DNA of 64,000 nucleotides from Rhizomys pruinosus. Lineage: Eukaryota > Chordata > Mammalia > Rodentia > Spalacidae. The translations under genes and the position numbers were made by a program. The stretch covers positions 598,995 through 662,994 of the forward strand of contig VZQC01009956.1 of assembly GCA_009823505.1 (NCBI GenBank), written 5' to 3'. Position 1 is the stretch's first letter; every line of letters begins with the position of its first letter. This document shows, piece by piece, positions 1-11,627 of this stretch. Under the pieces are notes generated by a model, which was given only the letters and a program-made list of their open reading frames with translations, was not told where the DNA came from and made no database searches.

Positions 1-331
1 ATAGTCTGGACACTCATTTGATCAACTTGATTGAACATACAAGCCCCCCCCCCCCGCTGGATGGTGGGACCCATGGGCTGTGTGGGTTTGGGCACAACTG
101 CTTGCAAATTGGTTTTACATGAAGGATGCTTGTACTCATAAATTATCACTTATTGTTAAAAAATGAAAAAAAAAAAACAGAGAAAGATGCAGGACAGTTA
201 TGGCAGAATGCATGATCTGGGATGGGGTGGGGTGGGGTGGAGGGAAGGGAAAGGGAAATATGCCTGAACTGAATTGGAAAATGATGTATGGAATACACAA
301 AGCATCAATAAAAATAAATTTAAAAAATTGA
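1..331 (+). mobile_element. LINE-1 3' end, 5' part outside the window
   Basis: This ends in an AATAAA-rich A tail (about 305-331) and carries a G-rich block (about 220-258), the usual layout of a rodent L1 3' UTR. It is closely similar along its whole length to 51336-51668. Positions 44-56 are a poly-C run. It is non-coding and its upstream part lies off the left edge. The L1 assignment is inferred from the tail, the G-rich block and the related minus-strand copy at 32520-33420. Confidence 0.7.
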
Positions 332-860
332 ACCATTTCTATAGCCCCAGAAAATATTCCATATGACATGAGCAAAACATATGACATGAGCAAAATCATG
401 AAGGCATCAGGATCAAATGAAAGATCTATGGTTACTTTCTTACAGGATTTCCATGAAGATGAAGAACTGGGCTTATTGGTAGAATGTGTAATTCATGTAA
501 CATTATGAAGACTGAATAAACTACCCATATATATGTACTCAGACTATTCCCTTACATATACAAATCATAAAATATTGTACAATATAGAAAAAATAATCAA
601 ATATGCTTATATACATAAGTTTCATCCTTTGTCAATATTTAATTGTTATCTAATGATGAAAAATTCATACCAAAAATTAATTTTAATAAAATGATAAAAA
701 ATTACTTATCAATGGAGGCTGACAGGGAGAGGTTAAAAAGAAATGGATAATTTCTTACCACTAACCTTACATAATTATACATATATAGATCAATATTTGT
801 AGTTACTTTTTATGATTTTAATTGTTAATTGTAAAAGACCAAAAAAACAAAAAATACTGC
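332..860. other. AT-rich spacer, nothing recognised
   Basis: Plain AT-rich sequence with no long frame, repeat boundary or RNA-like structure that I can recognise. Confidence 0.5.
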
Positions 861-1005
861 TGGGCCAGGAGTGGTGGTGCATGCCTTTAATCCTAGCACT
901 TGGGAGGCAGAGGCAGGCGGATCTTTGTGAGTTCAAGGCCAACCTGGTCTACAGAGTGAGTTCCAGGACAGCTGGGGCTACAAGGAGACCCTGTCTCAAA
1001 AAGAC
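861..1005 (+). mobile_element. B1 SINE
   Basis: It has the B1 layout: a GC-rich 5' head with the pol III A-box region, the conserved middle (tgggaggcagaggcagg), a second half with the gttcaaggcca B-box-like segment, and a terminal ccctgtctcaaaaa tail. Short frames crossing it are translations of the SINE and not genes. Confidence 0.9.
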
Positions 1006-1009
1006 CAAA

Positions 1010-2160
1010 ACAGTTGTTAATTGTATGATTACTGAGATTGAAAAAGGGAGTGAATACAATAAGTTGGCATGTCAAACTCTGTGATGTTTCCTCCCTCTTG
1101 TGCATTTTTCCCACATTGTCCTCTACTAATCTGAGGCTTTGATGATGGAATGTTCCCCAAGGTTGCCCTACACTACTGCTAAGGAATTGCTTTCACAAAC
1201 TATGAGAGTAACACTGTGTCTTTTTGTTCCTGATGGACTCTCTGAAAAAAGATAGTGGAAGATTTGCAATAAGTACATGTTGAGAAAATTATGATACCAA
1301 CAGGAGAATTTCTTTGTGGCCCACATCCCATTCTTCCATTAAGGACACAAATATGGACTCTATCATGAATGGAATAAAATGCTTTTCTCCATAAGCTCCC
1401 ATTTCTCAGTTAAAACCATAGAAAAATGTCTAGTAGGGTCTTATATTATGTTCTATGTTTGTAGAAATAAGTGTTGATCAATTTTCAATAACTCAAAATT
1501 CATCCATCTCCTCTCCAAAGATTAGTGTAGTTATTAGAGTATTGAAATGATTGTATGTTATAATGAGTTCTTCAAATTAATCTTCTATTTCAACCCATTT
1601 GGATATGAAATTAACTTCATCATAACAACATGAACAACTGTACTCACCCTTGATGTGTTCAGTTCTCTGACTTTCTCCAGATCATCAATGCAAGGAACAC
1701 ACTTATAAATATGGAATAAACCTCTTCAGTGTCCAGGTCCTAAGTGGAAGAGAGATACAGCATGTGAGTAACAGCACTGAGCTTCTATCATCCGCAGTCC
1801 ATGTAGAAATAGTACAGTGTAACAGTAACTTCCAGGGACTTAACTTCTTTTCTCAGAACCCATGCCCCATGGGAGACCTATCAGGGATTCTCTAGTTTTC
1901 AGTACATATATTAGTTCTCAGTGTTCTCAGCCCCCTCTCTTCTTCTGTTCTAATTGGGTGAATATTGTTTCTTAGTCAGCTCATTCTATCACTCAGTATT
2001 CTCTTCAATTTGTGTGTTATGATGTCCTCCTTCCTATGAGATTTCCCAGTGACAAGGTGTTTCAGTGACTGAATGTGCATTGTTGTGATGCTTCTTCTGG
2101 GTCTCACTGGACACATACTCCCTCTACTAAGTTAATTACCATTTAGGAATCCCTTTGAGA
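1010..2160. other. Intergenic, nothing recognised
   Basis: Ordinary AT-rich sequence. No open frame of note on either strand and no repeat family recognised by eye. Confidence 0.45.
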
Positions 2161-2179
2161 ATAAAATTGTACTCTATAT

Positions 2180-2219
2180 GCCTCTCTCTCTCTCTTCTCT
2201 CTCTCTCGTCTATAATATC

Positions 2220-2250
<31 letters not shown>

Positions 2251-2252
2251 GA
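2180..2252. repeat. Compound (TC)n then (TA)n microsatellite
   Basis: A pyrimidine (TC)n tract (about 2180-2208) is followed by a nearly pure (TA)n run (about 2220-2252). The two adjacent simple repeats are likely length-variable. Confidence 0.85.
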
Positions 2253-2950
2253 TCTCTATCTATTTCTATAACGCAGAGTTGTTAATGTTTGAGCTTTCTA
2301 TAGAAGGGATGTAAGCTCAGAATGATGACATGGTCTCTGGATTTCAAAAGAGTGAACTAAAAGCACCTAACATCCACCAACCTGATTATAGATAGGTGAT
2401 ATGTGGTGCGGGTCTCCTTTGATTCTGTCTATATATGTGTGCCACAAAACTTGGTTTTCTTATTTGAGCATGAAATGAAGTTTGGAAATGTATCCCATAA
2501 TTTGACATCATTAAAATCTGGGGTATATGGCCTCTACTCCCTGTTGTGGGATCTTTTGTTGATTCAGCTGTTTTGCAGAGCCCTCATGCACCTCTTCACA
2601 TTTTAGATCACTGTACGGTGTCGTTGGTGCTTGTTCCCTTTGTTCATTTATCATGTACCGGGATTCTGAACCCTGTGTAAAACAAATCATCAAGTATTAA
2701 TTTCATATACTAAAGTTATGACAGTATAATACTAATTCCGTGCACTTATAAGTAATGATTTAAGTAAACCTGTTTGTTAACACTTTTATTTGTCCCTTTT
2801 TCCTTGCAGGGTATGTTGTAGTATTTCACCCCACGCACTGTGGTTTTCATGGCCTGACTTTGGAAATTACAAGTGACATAAAATACATGCTGTCAATATT
2901 TAGGGAATTTAGTCTCAAATATTTTTGTGAATAGTTACATTTGACACTTA
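2253..2950. other. Intergenic, nothing recognised
   Basis: There is a 67-codon frame at 2403-2606 but no signal for a gene. It is not similar to any protein family I recognise. Confidence 0.4.
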
Positions 2951-2964
2951 AGAAGTTGTATACA

Positions 2965-3196
2965 GGGGCTGGAGAGATGGCCTAGTGGTTAAGAGCACTG
3001 ATCTCTCTTACAGAGGACCCGGGTTCGATCCCCAGCACCTGCCTGGTGGCTGAGAACCATCTGAAACTCCAATTCCCAGAGACCTCCAGTTCCAGGGGAA
3101 TCCAACACCCTCTTCTGACCTCCGCAGCATTGCACGACATGGGTGCACAAACCTACATGCAGACAGTACATTTATACACATACAGAAATATAAAAA
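2965..3196 (+). mobile_element. B2-family SINE with 12-bp target duplication
   Basis: It starts with the B2 head (ggggctggagagatggc), has the tRNA-like B-box (gggttcgatccc) and ends in an A-rich tail. It is flanked by an exact 12-bp target site duplication, aagttgtataca, at 2953-2964 and 3197-3208, so both ends are defined. Several short frames here are SINE translations. Confidence 0.93.
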
Positions 3197-3269
3197 AAGT
3201 TGTATACAAAAATACACTAAAAGAGAATAAGTGAATTATGCTTCCTATTAGGGGATTAAAAGTTGGTCT

Positions 3270-3490
3270 TCTTTAAAAAGGTGACCAGGCTGACTAGGCT
3301 CTAATAGATGAACTCACACTTAGGAATAGCTGGGGACACAAACTTGACCTTATATGTATTAACAACTAAGACATAATGCATGAAATACAGTCTGGGCCTA
3401 TGGCAGAATGAAATAGGGAGGGGAATCTAAATATGATCAAGATGCATTACATGAAATGCAGAAAAAAACCACTGAGATATATTGAAAAGA
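3270..3490 (+). mobile_element. LINE-1 3' end fragment
   Basis: Similar in order and wording to the L1 3' ends at 25320-25575, 26450-26700 and 39590-39850: a segment about being split by a target site, then a 'gatcaagatg...acatgaaatg' terminus and an A-rich tail. Truncated at its 5' end. Confidence 0.55.
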
Positions 3491-3499
3491 AAAAAAATA

Positions 3500-3735
3500 G
3501 GGGCTGGAGAGATGGCCTAGTGGTTAAGAGCGCTGACCGCTCTTACAGAGGAACTGGGTTCGATCCCCATCACCCACATGGAGGCTAAGACCCGTCTGAA
3601 ACTCCAATTCCAGGAGAACTCCAGTTCCAGGGGAATCAGACACCCTCTTCTGACCTCCGCGGCATTGCATGACATGGGTGCACAAAACTGCATGCAAACA
3701 GTACATTCACACACCTACAGAAATAAAAAAAGAAT
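3500..3735 (+). mobile_element. B2-family SINE carrying a 17-bp internal duplication
   Basis: Full B2 head, B-box and A-rich tail. In the middle (3600-3633) a 17-bp block is present twice in tandem with one or two differences. The same doubled block is seen at 3764-3960, 6243-6495 and 15553-15783, but not at 27075-27300 or 49889-50107, so it probably marks a subfamily. Confidence 0.9.
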
Positions 3736-3763
3736 AAATAAAATTTAAAAAAAATTTAAAAAA

Positions 3764-3965
3764 AGAGCACCGACTGCTTTTGCAGAGGACCAGGGTTCGA
3801 TCCCCAGCACTTACATGGCAGCTGAGGACCATCTGTAACTCCAATTCCAGGAGAACTCCAGTTCCAGGGGAATCTGACACACTCTTCTGACCTCTGCGAC
3901 ATTGCACAACATGGGTGCAAAAACCTACATGCAGACAGTACATTCACACACATAAAAAAAAAAAA
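3764..3965 (+). mobile_element. B2-family SINE, 5' truncated
   Basis: It begins inside the B2 head (aagagcaccgactgc) directly after the tail of the previous B2, keeps the B-box and the 17-bp doubled block, and ends in an A-rich tail to about 4005. The pair forms a head-to-tail B2 array. Confidence 0.88.
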
Positions 3966-4189
3966 ATAAAATAAATAAAATAAAAAAAGAAAAGAAAAAA
4001 ATACTAGAAATCATTCTAGCATAGGAACCAATAATACCCCTTCTGGGCATAAATTTAAAAGATGAGAAGAAAAACATTTAAGGATTAAATCATCAAAAGG
4101 GGTTTATGGAAATATGTAGCCAATGAAAAGATCTTAATAAGAAAAGAGTCAAACTCTAAAGGAAAGGGAGCATTTGATAGATAAAATTC

Positions 4190-5230
4190 TTTGTCATGAG
4201 TGTATAGTTAACCAATTCTTCAACCACTGAGATAGTCAGTTTTACAATTGATTTCTAGTCTTATCCTTCCTCAAAGAACAGAGTGGGCAGACAGTGAGGG
4301 TAAATGGGGGAAAGTATTTTGTTCCATACAGCAATAATAATTGAAAGGTGAAGGTAGAAACTGGACTTGGAAAGTGCAAATTCGGAACTTTAGGGGCAGA
4401 AGAATGGCAGCTAAGAGATGTTACAGTGTTTTGTCAATGCTATGTTCTCAGAGGGTCTTGGGGAGCCAGCCAAGAGGATGTCAGACAGTCTTAGAGATTT
4501 ACACTCTCAGAGATATCATAGTACCAGATGAAAACAGTCCCTGAAACAGCAATTCTGCACAGAGTGGTTCACCCAGGACAGTAGAACAGTCACCATAACT
4601 TTTTTTTTTGTGGTCCTGTGAACTGCAGAAAATCACTCTCCATGCTTGAAGTCAACAAACCAGGACTTGCTGATTCAGGAATGGTAGATGTCAAAGAAGA
4701 AACAGTGGACCCCTGAATAGGCAAAAATTCCCTGCATAGGAAGGAAGAGCAACATCATTAAGAAAAAGCAGCATTTGGAACCAGGATCATCTCCTGATAT
4801 ATGCCCAGGGGTTTTGTCTCCTCCAGCTCTCAGGAGCAATCCTCCTTCTCTAATTAGAGCTTTAAATTCAAACTCCTGGCCAGAGCCTGGAGCCCGCTGT
4901 GAGCTGTACTCCAGCCAGAAAACTGACTGACAAAAATCCCGTGTGATGATATAGGCTCTTTTTAGCTCTGACTGTCTCAGTGTGTGCATTTAAATGGCTT
5001 ACAGAGTAAGGACCAATCAGGAGAGCAATCTCAAATCTACAAGGAAAGCAAAAGCCAGCTGTAACATGGAAAAGTTTACAATCAGAGCTCCTGCTACAGG
5101 TCTTCCTCTCCTCCCTGCTTCTGATGCTCTGAAATCCTCTTATACAAGTGTCGAAACTGCTGCTATTTCATTTTTGAGACATCACCAAGGCCCAGCACTA
5201 TATTCTAATAAAGCAGGCTAATTCAACTTC
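4190..5230 (+). repeat. Recurring promoter-like module, copy A
   Basis: Homologous, at moderate divergence, to segments at 28130-29345, 33620-34180, 41620-42680, 47930-48960 and 53430-53960, all on the plus strand. The best conserved core (about 4880-5098) includes a CCAAT box (5013-5017) in the context gaccaatcagg. About 190 bp further on is a degenerate A/T box (near 5209). No convincing coding region accompanies it. It could be a diverged LTR, an L1-type 5' region, or a tandemly duplicated promoter with a first exon. The sequence alone does not decide. Confidence 0.6.
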
Positions 5231-5399
5231 TAGGATAAATTCTCCAAAGAATGAGTAAAAGTACCACTGGACATATAACATAATAAATTTGCATGGGCAA
5301 TCTCATAGTCTCAGAATGGTGAAGAAATAATTGTTTAGTACTTCTAATTAAAGTCTTATACATCAAAATTGAATTATGCATATTTTTATCTTTCTCTAT

Positions 5400-6190
5400 G
5401 ATAAAAGTCACATTAAATTATTTGCAATCTTTAAAAATGACAATATTATATTTTATTAAAATGAATAATGATTACATTTACTGCCCACTCCACTTTCTTG
5501 CACTCCCCTCTTGCAACTACCTACCCCATTCTTTCCAATTAGTCCCCTATTACTCTATGTGCTTCCTTCCTTCCTTCTTCTCAGCCATCTTTCCTTCCCT
5601 CCATCCCTCACTCAGTAGTACTCAGTTGTTAATTCAGATAAGACCAGGTTTGCTGCCAATTTCTCTTGTTATAAGCTGGGTTTTTGTCTGATTCAGTCAG
5701 CGTGAGTGTTGAAAATGCTGTCACCAACGCAGCAAGTTCATATGAGCAGGATTCCAGTGGCTTGGGGACTCTGTTTCCATATGTTCATTCACTACCTCTG
5801 GTTCTTAAAATCCTTCTGCCCCCTCTTCCATAATAATAGCTGAGACAAGATTGGGGGAGGTTTAATATAAAAGTCCTGTCCAAGTAAACACAATCTACAG
5901 TCTCTTATTCTCTACACTTAGGCCTATTGTGGCTTTCTGTGTGCATTGAACTCTGTTGCATGAGGAAGTTGCACTGGTGAGTGTTAAGGGATGCATTAGT
6001 ATTCTCTGTTCTCTTTGTTCCACTATGTTCTATGAGACACGTGTAGAGCATTCATTAAAGATGTGTCACTTATGGCCTGGTACATTTCAGACACATTATC
6101 TTTCTCTGTCACAAGTTTTGGAACTTTGCTTTTTATGTCAAAATAGATATTTAGATTTTCATGTACAGTATCTTTACCAAAATTAATTAT
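5400..6190 (-). mobile_element. LINE-1-type 3' region, minus strand, diverged
   Basis: The stretch 5760-6080 is the reverse complement of the L1 3'-region repeat seen on the plus strand at about 39060-39330, and it also resembles 34260-34510. The pyrimidine-rich block 5480-5620 recurs at 42890-43080 next to module copy D. It is non-coding. Confidence 0.5.
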
Positions 6191-6936
6191 TTTTTAAAAA
6201 TATTTAGTTTTATTGATTTTTATGTATACTCATAATTTTTTCTTTTTTTTAATTTTTTTATTAATTTTATTTATTTCTGTATGTGTATGAATGTACTGTC
6301 TGCATGCAAGTTTGTGCACCCTGTCATGCAATGCCCGGAGGTCAGAAAGAGGGTCTCAGATTCCCCTGGAACTGGAGTTCTCCCTGGAATTGGAGTTTCA
6401 GACGGTTTTTCAGCTGCATGTGGGTGCTGGGGATTGAACCTGGGTCCTCTGCAAGTGTGGTTGGCGCTCTTAACCACTAGGCCATCTCTCCAGCCTGTAT
6501 CTCATAATTTTTCAATCAAGCATAATCCCCTTTATATCCAATTATCCCTAGGTATGCAGCCCCACACCCCCCGAGTTCAAACATTCTGTCATTTGTGATA
6601 GGGTCCATTATGCTAAACTACTGGCCCTACCTACTCATCAGTGCCAATTTATCCTCTGAGCTCTAGTCAGCCTATCCAGAGTCCCTTTCCTAAAGAAGGC
6701 CAGGTCTTCTTCTCCTGACCTCCATAAGCTGCCCATATTTCTTCAGCCATGCTTGGGGTCTGCAACTCAATTCTGCAGTTCTGTGATAGGTTTTTGTCCA
6801 GATGAGTTTGTATGGGTTTTGTGTATATTGATACCAATGCTGCAGTTTTATATGAAAAGAATCCCAGAAACTTGTAGCATTCATTTACAGTTTGGAGTTC
6901 ACCACCTCCCTGGATCTTACAAACTTTCTGTCCCCT
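6187..6936 (-). mobile_element. LINE-1 3' end, minus strand, left half of a split element
   Basis: Read on the minus strand, this is the distal 3' part of an L1 whose continuation is at 15274-16240. The two halves join in register when compared with the uninterrupted plus-strand copy at 25063-25140 (the 'ctgtaagatccaggg' segment abuts the 'cctatggctcaggga' segment). The interruption is the ERV at 6937-15273. A B2 SINE (6243-6495) sits inside this half. Confidence 0.75.
6243..6495 (-). mobile_element. B2-family SINE inside the L1 3' end
   Basis: Minus-strand B2: T-rich tail on the left, reverse-complement B-box (ggattgaacct) and head (ccatctctccagcc) on the right. The flanks share an imperfect target duplication around ctcataattttt (about 6230-6241 and 6500-6511). 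It carries the 17-bp doubled block of the younger B2 subfamily. The 105-codon frame here is a SINE translation. Confidence 0.9.
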
Positions 6937-7266
6937 TGTAGGACAATAAACCAGGCCTGCTGGAGAATTCCAGGTTCTGGTCCTGGACAGAAGGAATGGG
7001 GATGAGAGGTTGTAGAGTCAAAAGAACAGCGAACCTGTGAGTTAGGTGAATGCAGACACAGAGTGTGGAGCTTGTTAATGGACTAATCGTTTATTGGAGG
7101 CAGGGTTAGGGGTTATGTGCTGTTTGAATTCCGCTCTACTCTTGTATGCTTTCTTTGCCAGGTCTGCGAATGTTGCTTGTGGTGATTAACTTGCACTAGG
7201 GCAGGTTTGGTTGATGAGGACAAGATCTGCGACATGCGTAATTCTCAGGCATACTGGTTATTACCA
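6937..7266 (-). mobile_element. 3' LTR of the minus-strand class II-type ERV
   Basis: About 330 bp, similar over its length to 14963-15273 in the same orientation. On the plus strand it runs TG...CA. Left flank 6931-6936 is tcccct and the right flank of the partner LTR, 15274-15279, is ccccct: a 6-bp duplication with one mismatch, as expected for class II ERVs. Divergence and indels between the LTRs indicate age. Confidence 0.8.
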
Positions 7267-10200
7267 CAATCTCCAAATTGTATTTAATTTTTGATGCAGA
7301 AGCTGGTCCAGTGGATACTTGGGGCTATGCCCAAACCTTGTCACACTCCACTTCGGCATACTGACATTTGACATAGTCTGTCTTAGTTGCCCTGGGTTTG
7401 GCAGGGTCTTACCAGTATTTGACTGGCCAGCCACTGAGGGAAAGAGGCCAGGAGCAGTACCTCGTAGGGGAGAGACAAGCTCATTCCCATGCATTCTGGA
7501 TGGATGAGAGCCAGATGCTAATTACCTCATAGGGAGGGTGCATGCAGAGTCCTATTGACCATTGCTGAGAGGACCTAGGCCGTTGTTTTGTTGACCTGGT
7601 GTTGCCTGTGGGCTAAGCAAAACAGACACCTGAAAAGAAAAAGGCAGACAAAGGCCAGGAGGTAGAGCATGCCCCAGGTGTACCATTGTGTAGCCAGGAT
7701 CAAAAATGGACCTTTAGCTTAGACACAGGGGCCTTTAATAATGTCGCAAGTTTCACCAAGATGTAGACATTGTAATCATTGGAGTGACTTGCTAGGGGTC
7801 AGGCAGAATGAGGAAACCTGGCATAGCAACTCATCATTCTCATCTCTCCTCTCATTATGTGGCCTTCAAATCCTTGAAGGAAGTTCACAAGAGTGAACCA
7901 CAGTTGGTGTCTTCCAACGATGGAATGATCTCTTAGGAGGGTGTTTATTGGGTCCTTAGCACCCATATTTTATGAATTTACCTACTGGTCATTAAATATC
8001 TGACAAGTGAGTTAGAGGATGCTAACATGCATACTAGACAATACAAGTCATTCTGGCAGATCCAGGAAGTCCTCAGCTCTCAGCTGAGAAAGAAATGCCT
8101 TTTTGGGGTCTTGACCATAAACTGCCTAGCCACTATTTTTGCTCCTACTTTAACACATTATCTCTGAGGAGGTTACCTCAATTGCCAAGAGGGGACATAG
8201 GAGGTGGGACTGGGTTGTAACCCTGCTCATTGGTGATCTACATAAAAGACCCTAAAAAGGTATAGTTACAGAGAAGAAATCCTTGACTAGTGCCTGTAAG
8301 GCAAGAATGGCTAGGTCATTTTCTAGGGCAGGGAACCAAGAGAGGAACAGGGTTGAATTAAAAAAAAAAAAAACTTAAAAGTTCGTTAGAATTTCTCAAC
8401 CAGGGGTTCTGCAATATCCATTATTGGGCTTCTTTTGTTCATTTGTCCATGTGGTGTCTGGACTCAGCATCTGTTTTCCAGGAAATTTCAATAGTCACGG
8501 TGGGTGTGAGTTTTCCCTTAGGTAGTTGCTTAAATAGAGAGAAGAAACTTTGTTATTTGGAAACAACAAATCACATATGACTTTAAATAACTTAAAATCT
8601 AGTGTTTGGAAGCACAATCTTTCAGACTTTAAAGGAAATATAATGATTACTTATCTTTTGGTTATACTTTTCTCTTGGTTCATACAGTTAGCCCAGATTA
8701 ACCAACTTTTGTTTTCCGCCAAATTGGTATGGGCATTATGTATGGTGGTTATCCATCCAGAAAGGCCAAGTTACACCACCCTAACACCTTTCATTACTGT
8801 ATAATATTCTAGATAAGTCTTGGACAAAAGTTCATGCAGCCTTGTATAATACTGACTGGAGGAGGGACTTAACACCATACGTTAAGCAGGCATAATTCGA
8901 AGATTGAATTAAACAATTTCAGACTTATTTTAAATGTAAAATTGTTCACTACAATTACTACAAATGGAAACAATTTTTTTTCTTTTTCAGACCCTTTATC
9001 CTGATTTATAGTTTTCCCAGAAAGTCAGTGGTTGTAACTCATGCCAGAAGACAGGAATTAAACTGATAAGGATTACCAAGCCCATCAGGACTGTCTTCTT
9101 TTGGATTGCATGCAGCTGGTTCAGAAGTTAGAATCTAGCATTTTGAGCCAAATTATCTGGTTAGGTCAAGGAAATATCAAAGGCAACTCTCACAAGAAAC
9201 ATAAAGTACATTTTCAGTAGCCATAGGTAACCCACAATTTGCCTGTGCCCATTTAATCCAAACCTGTAACAGGGAGTCAGGTTCAAGTCAGGAGAGGACT
9301 GAAAATTAACAACTCTGTATATTCACAATCCTATTCAGGCCACTAGTAAACTATCTTGAGTGTTTATACCAATTTAATTTAACACAGGTATCTTATCATT
9401 TTTCTATACCTTGAAAAGTCGGACAAAACCTGAACACTCTTAATCAAATCTTGACTAGATATACATTTTGATTTTTAAACTAGTTGACTGAACCTTACAA
9501 AATTTTAGCTTATTTATATAGTGTCCTTTTTACCTATCACAACAAACCTCCTTAGAATTTTATCACTTGCATAAACTTTTTCATCATCTTCACATAAATC
9601 CTTACTAAAAATACCTTTTTAACATTTTCCACATTTTTATATCCTTTTATTACCTTGAGACATAGCATTTATAAACATATTAACCCTTAATTGTGCAGAT
9701 TTACTAAGTAATTAATACATATTTTCCATGTAATGAGATGGGACAGTTATCAAATAAACTAGTATAAACTGTGAGATATTCATGCCAGCTTGGGAGCAGG
9801 TTTTAAATGAAGAAATTTCTTTGAGTGCTTAGAGGTACTTTACCTAGGCCTGGCAAATGTCCCCACATGTGTAACATGTGGAAATAAATTGCACCCTAGA
9901 ATAGAAGAGATTATTCCTTAAAATGAACTTAAAATATAAGGACCAATTACACCATAGTGTAATTTAGCAGTTTTAGCTCACATGAAAGTTTACTTGTGAA
10001 TCAACTTGATATCGAGTAAATCAATAGCATTAGATGCAAACCTATTCATTTAAACAGCTCCATAAAACAAATGTTTAACTAGTTTCAAACCCCAAATTTC
10101 AGCACCTTGATGAAAACTCTAAATTACAAATGAAAACTTAAATCAGAGTAAAATATGACTCTTAAGTTTATAATAGTCAACATAACAACAGTTTAAACTT

Positions 10201-10329
10201 CACAATTTACACACTACTGAGATCATCCAGCTGTGAGGCAAATTTTCCTATTTTTAATTTAGGATTAAATTGGGTCAGTTATTGGATTCTGACTCAGAAA
10301 TTCTACAGTAATGATCTCTACACCTAAAA

Positions 10330-10402
10330 AGACCTTGGCTGTGCTAGGATTAAAGGTATGCTAGGATTAAAGATGTGGTCCACCACACCTGGGCCAGTCC
10401 AG
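10330..10402 (-). mobile_element. B1-related fragment with a small internal repeat
   Basis: A short reverse-complement B1 5' segment in which 'gctaggattaaag' is present twice in tandem. Probably a degraded B1 with local slippage. Confidence 0.45.
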
Positions 10403-10888
10403 TGGGACACCAGTTCAAATCCAGGGAGGTAGGTTTGCTTCCTATGTGGAGGAATCGGGTGGTGAAAACAGTTAAGAAACACAATAAAGCCCATTAGCTA
10501 CCCCAAGAAGAGTAGCTCTCCCACACTAGCGACAAGAAACAAGGCTGGTTCAAGGAATTCTGGTATCAATTCTCTACCAAAAACAGACCAAAATATCCAC
10601 ATGGCTTTGTCTCCTGAGTGCTGGAAGAGAGTTTGGAAAGATTTTTTTTTAGAGTGCCCAATTTATACCACTAAAATATTTATATTTCTGATTAGGTGTG
10701 TCAGAATAAGATTTTACTAAGTATGAGGGCTTAAGGCACTTACACCCTCCAAACAGGTTCTTATCCATAAGCTGAACTGAGCTTTATAGTTTAAAAAGAC
10801 TCAAACACACACACATTCAAATCATCAGGAGCCTGGGGCAAGAGGCTGCTCTAACATCTTAAAGTAATCAGAATATTTTTTTATTTTT

Positions 10889-11023
10889 TATATTTTTGAA
10901 ACAGGGTCTCCCTGTAGCTCTGGCTGTTTTGGAGATCAGGCTTGCTTTGAACTCACAAAGATCTGCCTGCCTCTGCCTCCCAAGCACTAGGATTAAAGGC
11001 ATGTGCCACCATGCCTGGCTAGG
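10889..11023 (-). mobile_element. B1 SINE
   Basis: Reverse-complement B1: T-rich tail, agacagggtctcc-type end, tttgaactcacaaagatc middle and catgcctggc head. It lies inside the minus-strand ERV internal region. Confidence 0.9.
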
Positions 11024-11540
11024 AGACAAAAAGCATGGAGTGAAGTACAGTTTTCATGAATTTGATTCACCCAGTTCTCTGAGACCATCTCTTCCTCAAC
11101 ACAAACACACAGTTTGCCAGCCAGATCAGCAAGGAGGGCACAGACCCAGAGAGGTCCCTTTTCCTCCCATGAGGAGGAAAGGAGGGAGGGAAACAGGCTC
11201 AAAAATTCTTGCTGAAACATAACAGAGCCCAAAAGCTGTTCCACACTGCTCTTTCTCACTCCTTGGAGGCAAGAGCCTACAATGCACCCCTGGAAGCCAT
11301 GCAGCACCCCACTGATCCAGGTACCAGACCCCGAAATTGTTCTGTAGCAAAGACAGAAAGGTTGCCATGTGGCCACTCCAGAGAGCTCAGAAATTCCCCA
11401 AGCTCTAAAGTCGTCCTCCCAAGCCAGACCAGGATTCCTGACTAACTGCTGATGCAAATTTTACTAACTTGTAAGAGGCAGATTATCTCTGGGCCTTTGA
11501 GATAGCAACTGGGTGGAGGAAACTCACCAAACCAGACCAG

Positions 11541-11627
11541 ATGGGCTGACCTTGAGCTCTCAAAGAATTGCCTGCCTCAGCCTCCCAAGGACTGGGATTA
11601 AAGGTGTGTGCCACCACACCTGGTCTG
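11541..11627 (-). mobile_element. B1 SINE, partial
   Basis: The 5' two-thirds of a B1 on the minus strand (cctcagcctcccaa, gggattaaaggtgtg, accacacctgg). The tail half is missing. Confidence 0.8.

Noticed and set aside
812..1114. Plus and minus frames of 90 and 73 codons
   Set aside because: They cross a B1 SINE; the same phrases recur at 17825-18034 and 45785-46099.
2953..3208. tRNA-like B-box and head that could be read as a tRNA gene
   Set aside because: The full B2 structure, A-rich tail and exact target duplication show a SINE.
10993..11457. 154-codon minus frame inside the minus-strand ERV
   Set aside because: It overlaps a B1 SINE at one end and shows no gag or pol motif, so I did not call it a gag gene.
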